The notes: generated from the sequence alone by a model not told the origin. A DNA stretch of 23,833 nt from an uncultured Collinsella sp. (GCA_902467875.1 CABQWP010000031.1:1-23833); one strand, 5' to 3'; counted from the stretch's first letter, positions 7,367 to 15,467 are shown. Translations and numbers: made by a program.

Positions 7367-7981
7367 TTATTGATTGATGCAGTTGGCCACGCGATCAAAA
7401 TACGAGCAGGCGGCAATATGCTCCGTTATGCGTCGCTGTCCCTTGACGGTATCGACGTCCCACAGCTCGTAGGCACGCGCCTCGACCAACACCACATCGG
7501 TACGGCCCTTGAGGATCGAACCGCCGCCGTCCTTGCCCTCAAGACACATAAGCGCATCGAATAGTTCCGCCGGAAAGAGCACCGGGCTCGAAGGCTCACC
7601 GTTGCACGCAAGACGCACCGGATGCTTGCGGCCACGCTCGTCAAATGCACGAACCATAGCCTCAAAAGAATCCGAACTCACGAGCGGCTGGTCGCCCGGC
7701 AAAAAGAGGCAACCTTTCCAGTTGCGTTCGACTCCCCACGAAAGGCCCGCACGGACGCTTTCGCTGCGCAGCTCGCCATCGTGCAGCACGCACGGGCAAT
7801 GCTTGTCCTCGCAAATCTGAGCGACCTCGGGCCAACGCGTCGAAACCACGACGTCAAAGCCCCGGGGAACCGAATCGATGGTCCGGGCAATCAGCGGCTC
7901 GCCATAGATATCGGCAAGCATCTTGTTAGAGCCAAACCGCTTGCCCTCGCCCGAAGCCATAATGACGCATCCAAGTTTCAT
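7367..7981 (-). CDS. mocA: Molybdenum cofactor cytidylyltransferase-like protein (MocA/YgfJ family)
   Basis: The 204-residue protein starts MKLGCVIMASGEGKRFGSNK, a variant of the nucleotidyltransferase signature LAAGxSxRMGxxK, with K20 as the likely catalytic lysine. The FLPGDQPLVSSDSFEAMV segment supplies the metal-binding aspartate. The product would transfer CMP to molybdopterin to make the dinucleotide cofactor used by xanthine-dehydrogenase-type enzymes. The ATG at 7979-7981 was chosen over longer frames because the family motif starts at residue 5 and GGGGAGG lies 9 bases upstream. It is the first gene of the mocA-hyuA unit. Confidence 0.87.
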   Translation of the reverse strand: MKLGCVIMASGEGKRFGSNKMLADIYGEPLIARTIDSVPRGFDVVVSTRWPEVAQICEDKHCPCVLHDGELRSESVRAGLSWGVERNWKGCLFLPGDQPLVSSDSFEAMVRAFDERGRKHPVRLACNGEPSSPVLFPAELFDALMCLEGKDGGGSILKGRTDVVLVEARAYELWDVDTVKGQRRITEHIAACSYFDRVANCINQ

Positions 7982-8011
7982 CTCCGCAAACCTCCCCTGG
8001 CTGCCTTGGAC

Positions 8012-8039
8012 ACCATAGTTGCTATACCCACCATACCAA
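8012..8039 (-). promoter_or_regulatory. Candidate promoter for mocA-hyuA
   Basis: On the minus strand TTGGTA (8034-8039) and TATGGT (8012-8017) are separated by 16 bases. They lie between the hairpin after carbamate kinase and the mocA start. The match is moderate, but a new promoter is expected here because the upstream unit appears to terminate. Confidence 0.35.
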
Positions 8040-8110
8040 GCTCGCACTCCGTCGGAACAGGTATGCGCTCGTTTTTCCAGCGAACGCCCCTTGGCTCTCC
8101 ATAGCACAAA

Positions 8111-8141
8111 GGAGGGCACCCCGCGACGCAGGGCACCCTCC
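8111..8141 (-). terminator. Hairpin terminator after carbamate kinase
   Basis: GGAGGG (8111-8116) pairs with CCCTCC (8136-8141), and CCC (8119-8121) pairs with GGG (8131-8133) across a symmetric CA/CA internal loop. On the minus strand it is followed by TTTGTGC, a short T-rich tail. It lies 19 bases past the stop of the carbamate kinase gene. Confidence 0.55.
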
Positions 8142-8159
8142 TCAATGGTGCAGATATGC

Positions 8160-9110
8160 CTACTCAGCGTCGCCGGTAAACGTGGTACCGGTCTTGCCGG
8201 CAAGGCCATCGCGCGCCTTCTCGAGCAGTGTGATGAGCGCCGTGCGGCCCGGCTTGCTCTCGGCAAACGTCGAGGCGGCCTGAACCTTGGGCAGCATGGA
8301 GCCGCGACCGAACTCGTTGGCCTCGGACAGACGCTTTACGTCAGCCGCGGTCAGCGTGTCGAGCCACTGCTCGTGGTCGGTGCCAAAGCCAATGGCAACC
8401 TTCTCCACGGCCGTCAGGATAACCAGGGCATCGGCATCGAGCTGCTCGGCGAGCTTCTCGGCCGCAAAGTCCTTATCGATGACGGCGGCAGCGCCCTTAA
8501 GGTGGTTGCCCTGGGCCTTGGTGACGGGAATGCCACCGCCGCCGCAGGAGATCACCACATGGTTGGACTCGACGAGCGACTTAATGGTGTCGAGCTCGAC
8601 GATGTTCACGGGCTTGGGCGAGGCAACCACGCGACGGAAGCCCTGCTTCTCGTCGTGGATGAACTGGTAGCCGCGGTCGGCCTCCAGCTCCTTGGCCTCG
8701 GTCTCGCTCATCCACGGACCAATCGGCTTGACCGGGTCGGCAAAGGCCGGGTCGTCTGCCGCAACCTCGACCTGGGTGAGCACGGTGGCGACACCCTTGT
8801 CGATATTGCGGTCGAGCATTTCCTCGCGCAGCGCATTTTGCAGGTCATAGCCAATGTAGCCCTGGCTCATGGCGCCGCAAACGGACAAGGGGCAGGGAAC
8901 GTACTTCTGAGGATTAGAGCGCGTGAGCTCAGCCATCGCGTTGGCGATCATGCCCACCTGGGGACCGTTGCCATGCACGACGACGACCTCGTTGCCCTCC
9001 TCGATCAGGTCGACGATAGCCTTGGAAGTCGTCTTGACGGCCTCCATCTGCTCGGGAAGGTTGGCGCCGAGGGCGTTTCCGCCCAGGGCGACAACGATAC
9101 GCTTAGCCAT
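8160..9110 (-). CDS. arcC: Carbamate kinase
   Basis: The 316-residue protein is full length for the amino-acid kinase family. It shows VVALGGNALG (residues 6-15), VVVVHGNGPQVGMIANAM (42-59), VCGAMSQGYIGYDLQNAL and CGGGGIPV (189-196). It makes ATP from carbamoyl phosphate and ADP. The gene starts 14 bases after ygeW, so the two are translationally close, and it corresponds to yqeA in the E. coli cluster. The local context points to energy recovery from carbamoyl groups released by YgeW rather than to a classical arginine deiminase operon, since no arcA or arcD is present. The Shine-Dalgarno sequence is weak, consistent with coupling to ygeW. Confidence 0.93.
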   Translation of the reverse strand: MAKRIVVALGGNALGANLPEQMEAVKTTSKAIVDLIEEGNEVVVVHGNGPQVGMIANAMAELTRSNPQKYVPCPLSVCGAMSQGYIGYDLQNALREEMLDRNIDKGVATVLTQVEVAADDPAFADPVKPIGPWMSETEAKELEADRGYQFIHDEKQGFRRVVASPKPVNIVELDTIKSLVESNHVVISCGGGGIPVTKAQGNHLKGAAAVIDKDFAAEKLAEQLDADALVILTAVEKVAIGFGTDHEQWLDTLTAADVKRLSEANEFGRGSMLPKVQAASTFAESKPGRTALITLLEKARDGLAGKTGTTFTGDAE

Positions 9111-9124
9111 TTCTCAGCCCGGCT

Positions 9125-10327
9125 TTAGGCCTGGAACCAACGGGCGGTGTTGCGCTCGTCGAGGGCCTTGAGGGTAGCGGCGGGATCGGCAACCTTCTGC
9201 AGGAACATCATGGCTGCGATGGCATACGGCTTGTAGCTGGCCTCCTTGTACATGCCCACGCGGTGCATGTCGAAGACGTCGGCGTTAACCTCGCCGTGCT
9301 CGCAGGAGACACCGGAGATGTCGGCGGGCAGCGGGTGCATAAAGATGGTGTCCTGGCCGTTGGCAGTCTTCTCCATGAGCTCGGTCGTGGAGCACCAGTC
9401 CTGATGGGTGGCGTTCTGGGCGAGCAGCTCCTTCTCGAGCGCTGCGATGCCGGCGTCGTCGCCCTCGGCGTACAGGTTGGTACGCTTCTCCATGGCGGCA
9501 AACGGAGCCCAGCTCTTGGGGATCACGATGTCGGCACCCTCGAAGGCCTCGGCCATGGTGTTGACCTGCTTAAAGGTGGTACCGGACTCGGCGGCATAGC
9601 CCTTAGCGCGCTCGACGACCTCGGGCATGAGGTCGTAGCCCTCGGGGTGAGCCAGGGTGACGTCCATGCCAAAGCGGGGCAGTAGGCTGATCAGCGACTG
9701 CGGGCAGGACAGCGGCTTGCCGTAAGAGGGCGAATAGGCCCAGGTAACGGCAACCTTCTTGCCCTTGAGGTTCTCAAGACCGCCAAACTCGTTGATGAGG
9801 TAGAGCATGTCGGCAGAGGACTGCGTGGGGTGGTCGGAGTCGGACTGCAAGGAGATGAGCGTGGGACGGTGATCCAGAACGCCGTCCTCGTAGGCCTGCT
9901 GGACAGACTCGGAGACCTCGGCCATGTAGGCGTCGCCCTTGCCGATGTACATGTCGTCGCGGATGCCGATGACGTCGGCCATAAAGGAGATCATGGTAGC
10001 GGTCTCGCGGACGGTCTCGCCGTGGGCGATCTGGGACTTCTTCTCGTCCAGGTCCTGCAGCTCAAGGCCGAGCAGGTTGGCGGCCTTAGAGAAGGAGAAG
10101 CGCGTACGGGTGGAGTTGTCGCGGAACAGGGAGACGGCCAGGCCCGAGTCGAAGATCTTGGATGAAACGTTGTTCTCACGCAGCTCGCGCAGGGCGTCGG
10201 CGACGATGTAGAGCGCCTTGAGCTCGTCGGTGGTCTTATCCCAGGTGTGCAGGAAGTCGCTGCCGTACATGCCCTTAAAATCGAGGCCGTTCAGCTGCTC
10301 GACGAGCTCGGTAAACTTGGCGTCCAT
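9125..10327 (-). CDS. ygeW: Knotted carbamoyltransferase YgeW
   Basis: The protein from the ATG at 10325-10327 is 400 residues and begins MDAKFTELVEQLNGLDFKGM. A longer in-frame extension upstream to 10519 is rejected because AAAGGA lies about 8 bases before this ATG and the extension shows no family features. The aspartate/ornithine carbamoyltransferase motifs are present: FRDNSTRTRFSF (STRTR at 72-76) binds carbamoyl phosphate, HPTQ is at 166-169 and HPLPAD starts at 331. The insert and length fit the YgeW family, whose preferred second substrate is not settled and is distinct from ornithine. It lies between ygeY and carbamate kinase. Confidence 0.93.
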   Translation of the reverse strand: MDAKFTELVEQLNGLDFKGMYGSDFLHTWDKTTDELKALYIVADALRELRENNVSSKIFDSGLAVSLFRDNSTRTRFSFSKAANLLGLELQDLDEKKSQIAHGETVRETATMISFMADVIGIRDDMYIGKGDAYMAEVSESVQQAYEDGVLDHRPTLISLQSDSDHPTQSSADMLYLINEFGGLENLKGKKVAVTWAYSPSYGKPLSCPQSLISLLPRFGMDVTLAHPEGYDLMPEVVERAKGYAAESGTTFKQVNTMAEAFEGADIVIPKSWAPFAAMEKRTNLYAEGDDAGIAALEKELLAQNATHQDWCSTTELMEKTANGQDTIFMHPLPADISGVSCEHGEVNADVFDMHRVGMYKEASYKPYAIAAMMFLQKVADPAATLKALDERNTARWFQA

Positions 10328-10481
10328 GTAAATATCCTTTCTAAAGATGAAACGATCGCAATGAGTAGATGTGCTCCGGCATGCGCGTGTGGCTAGAACA
10401 TGCAGAGCACCATGACGAGGACCCGCCACCGTTGAGGAAGCATGGGAGATAACGACCGCGGGCCCCAAGTCAACAGGGGAT

Positions 10482-10506
10482 GCCGGGGGCACGAGCGGCC
10501 CCCGGC
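10482..10506 (-). other. Strong hairpin between ygeY and ygeW
   Basis: GCCGGGGGC (10482-10490) and GCCCCCGGC (10498-10506) make a perfect 9-bp GC stem with a 7-base loop. It is not followed by a T-run on the minus strand. It may be an mRNA stabiliser or processing site separating expression of ygeY and ygeW, or a non-classical terminator. The remainder of the 201-base gap (10328-10528) shows nothing else clear. Confidence 0.55.
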
Positions 10507-10528
10507 TCAACAAGATCAAGGAATGGGA

Positions 10529-11914
10529 CTAGTCGATCTTGTTGTTGGTCAGACCGGCGCGGAACACGGTGGCATCGCCATCGGCCTGGCTCGGATCGTA
10601 GAGGTTCAGAGCGGCAACATACATGGCGGCAGCGGTGACCAGGTCATCCTTGTAGGTGACCTCGTTGGGAGCGTGAGCCTGAGACTCGGCACCCGGGCCA
10701 AAGCCGACGCAGGGGATGCCATAACGGCCCTGGATGGAAACGCAGTTCGTGGAGAAGGTCCACTTATCGCACAGCGGGCGACCGGTGCGCTTGTCCATGC
10801 TGGGCTCGCAGCCGATGCGCTCGTCACCAAACATGGCCTTGTGGGCGTCGACGAGGGCCTTGACGTGCGGAGCGGTCTCCTTGTTGATCCACGTGGGGAA
10901 GTAAGCCTCGGTCTCGTAGACCTCGCCGGTCCAGGACGGACGGTCGTACATGTACATGGAGACCTTCACATCGTCGCCGTACTTCTTGGCGGCCGGCAGG
11001 TTGCGGATCTCGTCCAGGCAGGACTCCCAGGTCTCACCGGCGGTCATGCGACGGTCGATGGAGATGGCGCAGGAATCGGCCACGGCGCAGCGGCTGGGGC
11101 TGGTGTAGAAGATCTGGCTGACGGTGCAGGTGCCGCGGCCCAGGAAGCGGGCATCCTCGTAGTGCTCGGGGTTGTACTTGGGGTCGAGCATCTTGACGAG
11201 GCCCTTGATGTCGGTCGACTCGTCGCAGCCGTTGTTGTTGAGGGCGCGGACGTCGGCGATGATGTCGGCCATCTTGTAAATGGCGTTATCGCCGCGGTCG
11301 GGAGCGGAGCCGTGGCAGGAGGTGCCGTGAACGTCGACGCGGATCTCCATGCGGCCGCGGTGACCGCGATAGATGCCGCCGTCGGTAGGCTCGGTGGAAA
11401 TGACGAACTCGGGCTTAATGCCGTCCTTGTTGTAGATGTACTGCCAGCACATGCCGTCGCAGTCCTCTTCCTGGACGGTGCCGACGACCATAATCTTGTA
11501 GCCCTCGGGGATGAGGCCCATGTCCTTCATCATCTTGGCAGCATAGGTAGCAGAAGCCATGCCACCCTCCTGGTCGGAGCCACCGCGGCCGTAGATGATC
11601 TCGTCGGTCTCGTAGCCCTCATAGGGATCGGCATCCCAGTTCTCGATGTTGCCGATGCCGACGGTGTCGATGTGAGAGTCGATGGCGATGATCTTGTCGC
11701 CCTCGCCCATAAAGCCCATAACATTGCCCAGGCCGTCGACCTTGACCTCGTCATAGCCAAGGCTCTCCATCTCGGCCTTGATGCAGGCGACAACCTCACC
11801 CTCCTCGCAAGACTCAGAGGGATGGGAGATCATAGCGCGCAGGAAGCGAGTCATATCAGCACGATGGGACTCAGCAGCAGCCTTGATAGCGTCGAAATCG
11901 AGTTCTTTAGCCAT
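10529..11914 (-). CDS. ygeY: YgeY-type M20 family metallohydrolase
   Basis: The 461-residue protein carries the M20 metal site. IDSHIDTV gives H81 and D83, YGRGGSDQEGGMA gives D114 as bridging aspartate, and VQEED gives the catalytic base E149 and metal ligand E150. AHAPNE near the C terminus gives the last histidine. The lid domain lies roughly at residues 190-320. M20 enzymes are deacetylases, peptidases or carbamoyl-amide hydrolases; YgeY specifically keeps company with YgeX and YgeW in purine-degrading bacteria and probably frees an amino group for YgeX. It starts 74 bases after ygeX, a gap with a GGCGGAG/CTCCGCC hairpin (11955-11981). Confidence 0.9.
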   Translation of the reverse strand: MAKELDFDAIKAAAESHRADMTRFLRAMISHPSESCEEGEVVACIKAEMESLGYDEVKVDGLGNVMGFMGEGDKIIAIDSHIDTVGIGNIENWDADPYEGYETDEIIYGRGGSDQEGGMASATYAAKMMKDMGLIPEGYKIMVVGTVQEEDCDGMCWQYIYNKDGIKPEFVISTEPTDGGIYRGHRGRMEIRVDVHGTSCHGSAPDRGDNAIYKMADIIADVRALNNNGCDESTDIKGLVKMLDPKYNPEHYEDARFLGRGTCTVSQIFYTSPSRCAVADSCAISIDRRMTAGETWESCLDEIRNLPAAKKYGDDVKVSMYMYDRPSWTGEVYETEAYFPTWINKETAPHVKALVDAHKAMFGDERIGCEPSMDKRTGRPLCDKWTFSTNCVSIQGRYGIPCVGFGPGAESQAHAPNEVTYKDDLVTAAAMYVAALNLYDPSQADGDATVFRAGLTNNKID

Positions 11915-11988
11915 TGTTCATAACCTTTCAAACGAAGGAATCTACCTGTGAGGTGGCGGAGCGATACCTATTTACTCCGCCCCAACGA

Positions 11989-13203
11989 TTAGCAAGTGGG
12001 ATATTCGCCTTCCCAAACAATGCGGCGATACTGGTCGGGATCGGTGTCACCTTCCGTGGAGAAGCAGAGCACGGAGCTCGTCTTGTCCAGGCCGATGAGT
12101 TCCTTGAGCTCGGCGTACTCGGGATCGAGCATGAGAGTCTCGACCAGGCCGGTGGTCACAGCGCCGGACTCGCCGGAGATGACGCGCGGGTCGCCCTTCT
12201 CGGGGGCGCCCAGGGTACGCATGCCGCGAGCGGTGACCCAGTCGGGGCAAGACACGAAGGCGGTGGTGTGGTTGCGCAGGATATCCCAGCCCAGGATGTT
12301 GGGCTCGCCGCAGCACAGGCCGGCCATGATGGAGGGCATGTCGCCGTCCACGATGCGCGGGTCGCCGTCGCCGGCGGCAGCGCCCTTGTACAGGCAGGCG
12401 GCAGGTGCGCACTCGACCACGACGAAGGTGGGCGGGTTATCGGGATACAGGTTGGTGAAGTAGCCCACCACGGCGCCGGCCAGCGAGCCCACGCCAGCCT
12501 GGACAAAGACGTGCGTCGGACGGTTGATGGCCATCTCGCGCAGCTGCTCGGCTGCCTCGGAAGCCATGGTGCCGTAGCCCTCCATGATCCAAGACGGGAT
12601 CTTCTCGTAGCCCTCCCAGGCGGTGTCTTGAACGATAACGCCGCGCTCGCAGGCGTCGGCCTCGGCGGCGGCCATACGCACGCACTCGTCGTAGTTGACC
12701 TCTTCGATGGTCACCGTGGCGCCCTCGGCGGCGATGTTATCAAAGCGGGGCTTGGTGGAACCCTTGGGCATGTGCACGACGGCCTTCTGGCCAAGCTTGT
12801 TGGCAGCCCATGCCACGCCGCGGCCATGGTTGCCGTCGGTGGCGGTAAAGAAGGTGGCCTGGCCAAAGTCCTTGGCAAGCTGATCGGAGGTCAGGTAATC
12901 GAAGGTGCACTCGGCGACGTCCTTGCCGGTCTCGTCGGCAATGTAGTTGGCCATGGCAAACGAACCGCCCAGGACCTTGAAGGCGTTGAGGCCAAAGCGA
13001 TAGCTCTCGTCCTTAACGCACAGGTTGGACAGGCCCAGGCGCGCGGCCTGACCGTCCAGGCGGGCAAGCGGAGTGACGGTATATTGAGGGAACGACTGGT
13101 GGAAGGCGCGGGCCTTCTTCACGTGGTCGAGGCTCATGATTCCCAAGTGCTTGTCATCGCTCTTGGGCATCGTGTTGCCCGCCCACTGGATCTTATCGGC
13201 CAT
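11989..13203 (-). CDS. ygeX: Diaminopropionate ammonia-lyase
   Basis: The 404-residue protein is a fold-type II pyridoxal-phosphate enzyme. The Schiff-base lysine is K76 in RFGLNAFKVLGGSFA. TATDGNHGRGVAWAA (about 120-134) is the substrate-binding loop, and QAGVGSLAGAVVGYF (235-249) is the phosphate-binding glycine loop. This length and the GLNAFKVLGG context match YgeX/DpaL, which converts 2,3-diaminopropionate to pyruvate and two ammonia. It is first in the minus-strand unit ygeX-ygeY-ygeW-arcC and divergent from a PAS/HTH regulator. TTAAGGAG precedes the ATG by a few bases. Confidence 0.93.
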   Translation of the reverse strand: MADKIQWAGNTMPKSDDKHLGIMSLDHVKKARAFHQSFPQYTVTPLARLDGQAARLGLSNLCVKDESYRFGLNAFKVLGGSFAMANYIADETGKDVAECTFDYLTSDQLAKDFGQATFFTATDGNHGRGVAWAANKLGQKAVVHMPKGSTKPRFDNIAAEGATVTIEEVNYDECVRMAAAEADACERGVIVQDTAWEGYEKIPSWIMEGYGTMASEAAEQLREMAINRPTHVFVQAGVGSLAGAVVGYFTNLYPDNPPTFVVVECAPAACLYKGAAAGDGDPRIVDGDMPSIMAGLCCGEPNILGWDILRNHTTAFVSCPDWVTARGMRTLGAPEKGDPRVISGESGAVTTGLVETLMLDPEYAELKELIGLDKTSSVLCFSTEGDTDPDQYRRIVWEGEYPTC

Positions 13204-13480
13204 ACGGTGAACTCCTTAAGTCCTCTCTTGCCGGCCCCCACATACGCGTTTCAGCCCATTCCCATTCATGCGACTGAACTTTTATGTGGATGCCAAACAA
13301 AAAGTTTGTTAGCACTGTTCTATCACACTTTTTGCTTGGCAAACCTAACAAATTGTTTGTTGCCGTAATCGGTACCTTTTCGCCGACGAACGGTCACATA
13401 ACGCAGTGACACTTTCGCTATTTGCGAACAGGTGTGGTTTATGGCAAAGTGTGCCCAAACTAATTTTTAGGAAGGTACCT
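13204..13480. promoter_or_regulatory. Divergent ygeX / YheO-type regulator control region
   Basis: This 277-base AT-rich gap holds a cluster of dyads that suggests operators. There are two copies of AACAAA-N3-TTTGTT (13296-13310 and 13347-13361) and TTTGC-TTG-GCAAA (13331-13343). A 14-bp inverted repeat pairs 13291-13304 with 13328-13341 at 13 of 14 positions. Nearer the regulator start are TTCGC-N5-GCGAA (13414-13428) and ACACTTT/AAAGTGT (13409-13415, 13446-13452). The AGGAAGG site at 13469-13475 serves the regulator. Core promoters could not be fixed by eye. Confidence 0.65.
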
Positions 13481-14134
13481 ATGACCCCCGCACAGATTGA
13501 GTTCTACAAGCGCCTTGCACACGGCCTGGCACTCCAATTTGGCCCCAACTGTGAAGTCGTCGTCCACGACCTGGAGACCGAGGACGTGGACCACTCCATC
13601 GTAGTGATCGAAAACGGCCACGTCAGCGGGCGCAAACTGGGTGACGGCCCCAGCCATATTGTGTTTGAGTCCATGCACGATGGCACCACCGACGTGCACG
13701 ACCGCGAGCCATACCTCACCAAAACCACCGATGGCAAGCTGCTCAAGTCCTCGACCATCTTTATCCGCAACGACGAGGGCAAGCCCGTCGGCATTTTGGG
13801 CATTAACTTTGACATTACGCTCATGAAGGCTTTTGAGCGCTCGCTCGATGCCTTTACCGGCACCGGCGCCACGGGCTACACCGAGCCCGAGCCCATTACC
13901 AAAAACATCGGCGACCTGCTCGAAGATCTGCTGCGCGAGTGCGAGCAATACGTGGGCAAACCCGCGGCGCTCATGACCAAAGATGAGCGCATTCGCGCCA
14001 TTGGCTACCTCGACCGTCGCGGCGCCTTCCTCATTTCCAAGTCGAGCGAGCGCGCCTGCGAGTTCTTTGGCATCTCAAAGTACAGCTTCTATAGCTACCT
14101 CAATGAGGCCAAGGCGGCGGCCGGCGACAAGTAG
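13481..14134 (+). CDS. YheO/DauR-family PAS-HTH transcriptional regulator
   Basis: The 217-residue protein from the ATG at 13481 begins MTPAQIEFYKRLAHGLALQF. The AGGAAGG site is 5 bases upstream; a longer frame from 13406 lacks support. The N-terminal two thirds is a YheO-like PAS domain (FGPNCEVVVHDL, SSTIFIRNDEGKPVGILGIN). The C terminus is a helix-turn-helix (RRGAFLISKSSERACEFFGISKYSFYSYL) ending about residue 210. Relatives such as DauR control amino-acid catabolic genes through a small ligand sensed by the PAS domain. Divergence from ygeX makes the ygeX-arcC unit its probable target; the ligand is unknown. Confidence 0.88.
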   Translation: MTPAQIEFYKRLAHGLALQFGPNCEVVVHDLETEDVDHSIVVIENGHVSGRKLGDGPSHIVFESMHDGTTDVHDREPYLTKTTDGKLLKSSTIFIRNDEGKPVGILGINFDITLMKAFERSLDAFTGTGATGYTEPEPITKNIGDLLEDLLRECEQYVGKPAALMTKDERIRAIGYLDRRGAFLISKSSERACEFFGISKYSFYSYLNEAKAAAGDK

Positions 14135-14217
14135 GCACTCGCCTGGATTGCCCCTCCCCTTTTGGGCGCGAGTTCTGGAAAGCACGAATCCAAGGCCGAG
14201 CCGCTTGGGAAGTTCCA

Positions 14218-14248
14218 TATAATCGATGTCATTAATATTTCGAAAGGA
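14218..14248 (+). promoter_or_regulatory. Candidate -10 and ribosome-binding site for the 14258 gene
   Basis: A consensus TATAAT (14218-14223) lies 35 bases before the start, and CGAAAGGA (14241-14248) gives a good ribosome-binding site about 9 bases before the ATG at 14258. No convincing -35 is visible. Confidence 0.45.
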
Positions 14249-14257
14249 TGGAACAGA

Positions 14258-15244
14258 ATGGCGTTGAGCAAGGCATCATGCACCGGTCGCGGATTGATTC
14301 CGGCAATTGGTGGACATGTGCACCGCATGTTCGATGAGAGTGAAGACGACCTGTTTTCGCTGAGCCTTGACGACGTGATGAATGATCGCCCGTGGACCGC
14401 CGACGAACTCATGGGCGGTGGGGCTCGCCCGTCAAACCCCAATCCCGCACTTGCGCCTAAGACCGCATCTGCGCCGACTCCTGCGCAGTTGGCTGTTTCG
14501 ACGCCCGCGCCTACGCCCGCACCCACTTCGGCGCCCACGCCCGCTCCCCGCCCCGCAAGCGACCCGTCCGAGACGGCGGCATTTCTCGCTGCAGCGACGC
14601 AGGGCAAATCGGCCGACAGCACTGTTATGTACAGCGCCCAGCAGTTGCCTGTTCCTGCGGCACGCAAGCCTCCGGTCGCAAGGCTCGATGAGCCCGTTGC
14701 CCGTCAGGTTGCCTACGATTCCTGGGCTGCAGCCGATCTGGATGAGACCTCTACCGGCATGCCGGCGCTCGACGTTCCAGTTAACCCGCTTTTTGCCGCC
14801 AACACGAGCGCCGCGGACTATGAGGGCGGTGCGACATATTCCGATTATTCCGATGACTATGCTGGCAACGGTCGCATCGAGACCGAGGATTATGGCACCG
14901 CATCGAGCGATTATCTCAACGATCCGTACGCCGCCACGCCTGCACCGGAATATGACCCGGAGGCCGCGTCCGCGCCGGCGTATACCAAAAGCACGGGCGA
15001 AGAGCGCTTCGCCGATTATTACGCCGAGGAAAAGTCGCTGCGTTTCTCGGAATTTCCGCAGGCAGTCAAGGTTGCCTTTATCGCCATTGTCATTGCCCTG
15101 CTCGGCGCCATTGCGTTTGAGGGATTCCAGCTGTTCCGCGGCCCCACCCAAGCGGAGTCGGAGACCCAGCAAAAAGAGGACGATAACCAGTACCTGGACA
15201 TCAACACCCTCAAGGGCGACCCCAACGACAGGGACGACGAGTAG
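14258..15244 (+). CDS. Unknown Pro/Ala-rich protein with one C-terminal transmembrane helix
   Basis: The 328-residue product starts MALSKASCTGRGLIPAIGG. The ATG at 14258 is chosen because of the AAAGGA site just upstream; a nearby ATG at 14248 is out of frame. An N-terminal basic part is followed by an acidic stretch (MFDESEDDLFSLSLDDVMND), a low-complexity Pro/Ala/Thr linker (about residues 60-105) and a Tyr/Asp-rich acidic middle. A single hydrophobic helix VAFIAIVIALLGAIAFEGFQ lies at about 272-293, with a charged 35-residue tail. No signal peptide is visible, so it looks tail-anchored or type II in topology. I recognise no catalytic domain. A hairpin with a T-run follows it. Confidence 0.75.
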   Translation: MALSKASCTGRGLIPAIGGHVHRMFDESEDDLFSLSLDDVMNDRPWTADELMGGGARPSNPNPALAPKTASAPTPAQLAVSTPAPTPAPTSAPTPAPRPASDPSETAAFLAAATQGKSADSTVMYSAQQLPVPAARKPPVARLDEPVARQVAYDSWAAADLDETSTGMPALDVPVNPLFAANTSAADYEGGATYSDYSDDYAGNGRIETEDYGTASSDYLNDPYAATPAPEYDPEAASAPAYTKSTGEERFADYYAEEKSLRFSEFPQAVKVAFIAIVIALLGAIAFEGFQLFRGPTQAESETQQKEDDNQYLDINTLKGDPNDRDDE

Positions 15245-15277
15245 CAAGGGCTGAAGGCGGCCGCAGGATCCCGCATC

Positions 15278-15303
15278 CAGCACCAGCTTCTAAGTGCTGT
15301 TTT
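15278..15303 (+). terminator. Terminator after the 14258 gene
   Basis: CAGCAC (15278-15283) and GTGCTG (15294-15299) form a 6-bp stem followed directly by TTTT (15300-15303). It lies about 35 bases past the stop codon, the expected place for an intrinsic terminator. Confidence 0.55.
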
Positions 15304-15314
15304 GGCATCCAGCT

Positions 15315-15391
15315 ACACTTTTCCGAAGTTTTAAGGTGCCTATTTCGACACTTTTCCGTACTTTTACACGGCTGATTTCGACACTTTTCCG
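15315..15391. repeat. 33-bp spaced tandem direct repeats (ACACTTTTCCG x3)
   Basis: ACACTTTTCCG occurs at 15315-15325, 15348-15358 and 15381-15391, exactly 33 bases apart. The last two copies are preceded by ATTTCG, giving a 17-base match (15342-15358 and 15375-15391). The intervening sequence is only partly conserved. The strict spacing, about three helical turns, is what one expects of protein-binding sites on one face of DNA. Confidence 0.8.
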
Positions 15392-15423
15392 GATGAAAGC
15401 CGAATAATCACTTGGGAAACCAA

Positions 15424-15453
15424 CGCCATCCGCGCGTCATTTCGCGGATGGCG
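15424..15453 (+). terminator. Long hairpin upstream of the 15625 gene
   Basis: CGCCATCCGCG (15424-15434) and CGCGGATGGCG (15443-15453) form a perfect 11-bp stem with an 8-base loop. CTTGATTTCTG follows, a weak T-rich tail. It could be a second terminator for the upstream gene or part of the leader of the next one. Confidence 0.55.
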
Positions 15454-15467
15454 CTTGATTTCTGTCC

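Noticed and set aside
5774..7564. 596-residue plus-strand open frame opposite hyuA
   Set aside because: It overlaps a hydantoinase with a complete metal site on the minus strand and runs through the palindromic repeat, so it is a shadow frame.
10328..10519. N-terminal extension of YgeW from an upstream start at 10519
   Set aside because: The extension has no family similarity, crosses the hairpin at 10482-10506, and the ATG at 10325-10327 has a good ribosome-binding site.
10442..13368. Two long plus-strand open frames opposite ygeY and ygeX
   Set aside because: Both are antisense to enzymes with complete catalytic motifs, and their Gly/Asp/Leu/Val-rich composition is typical of mirror frames.
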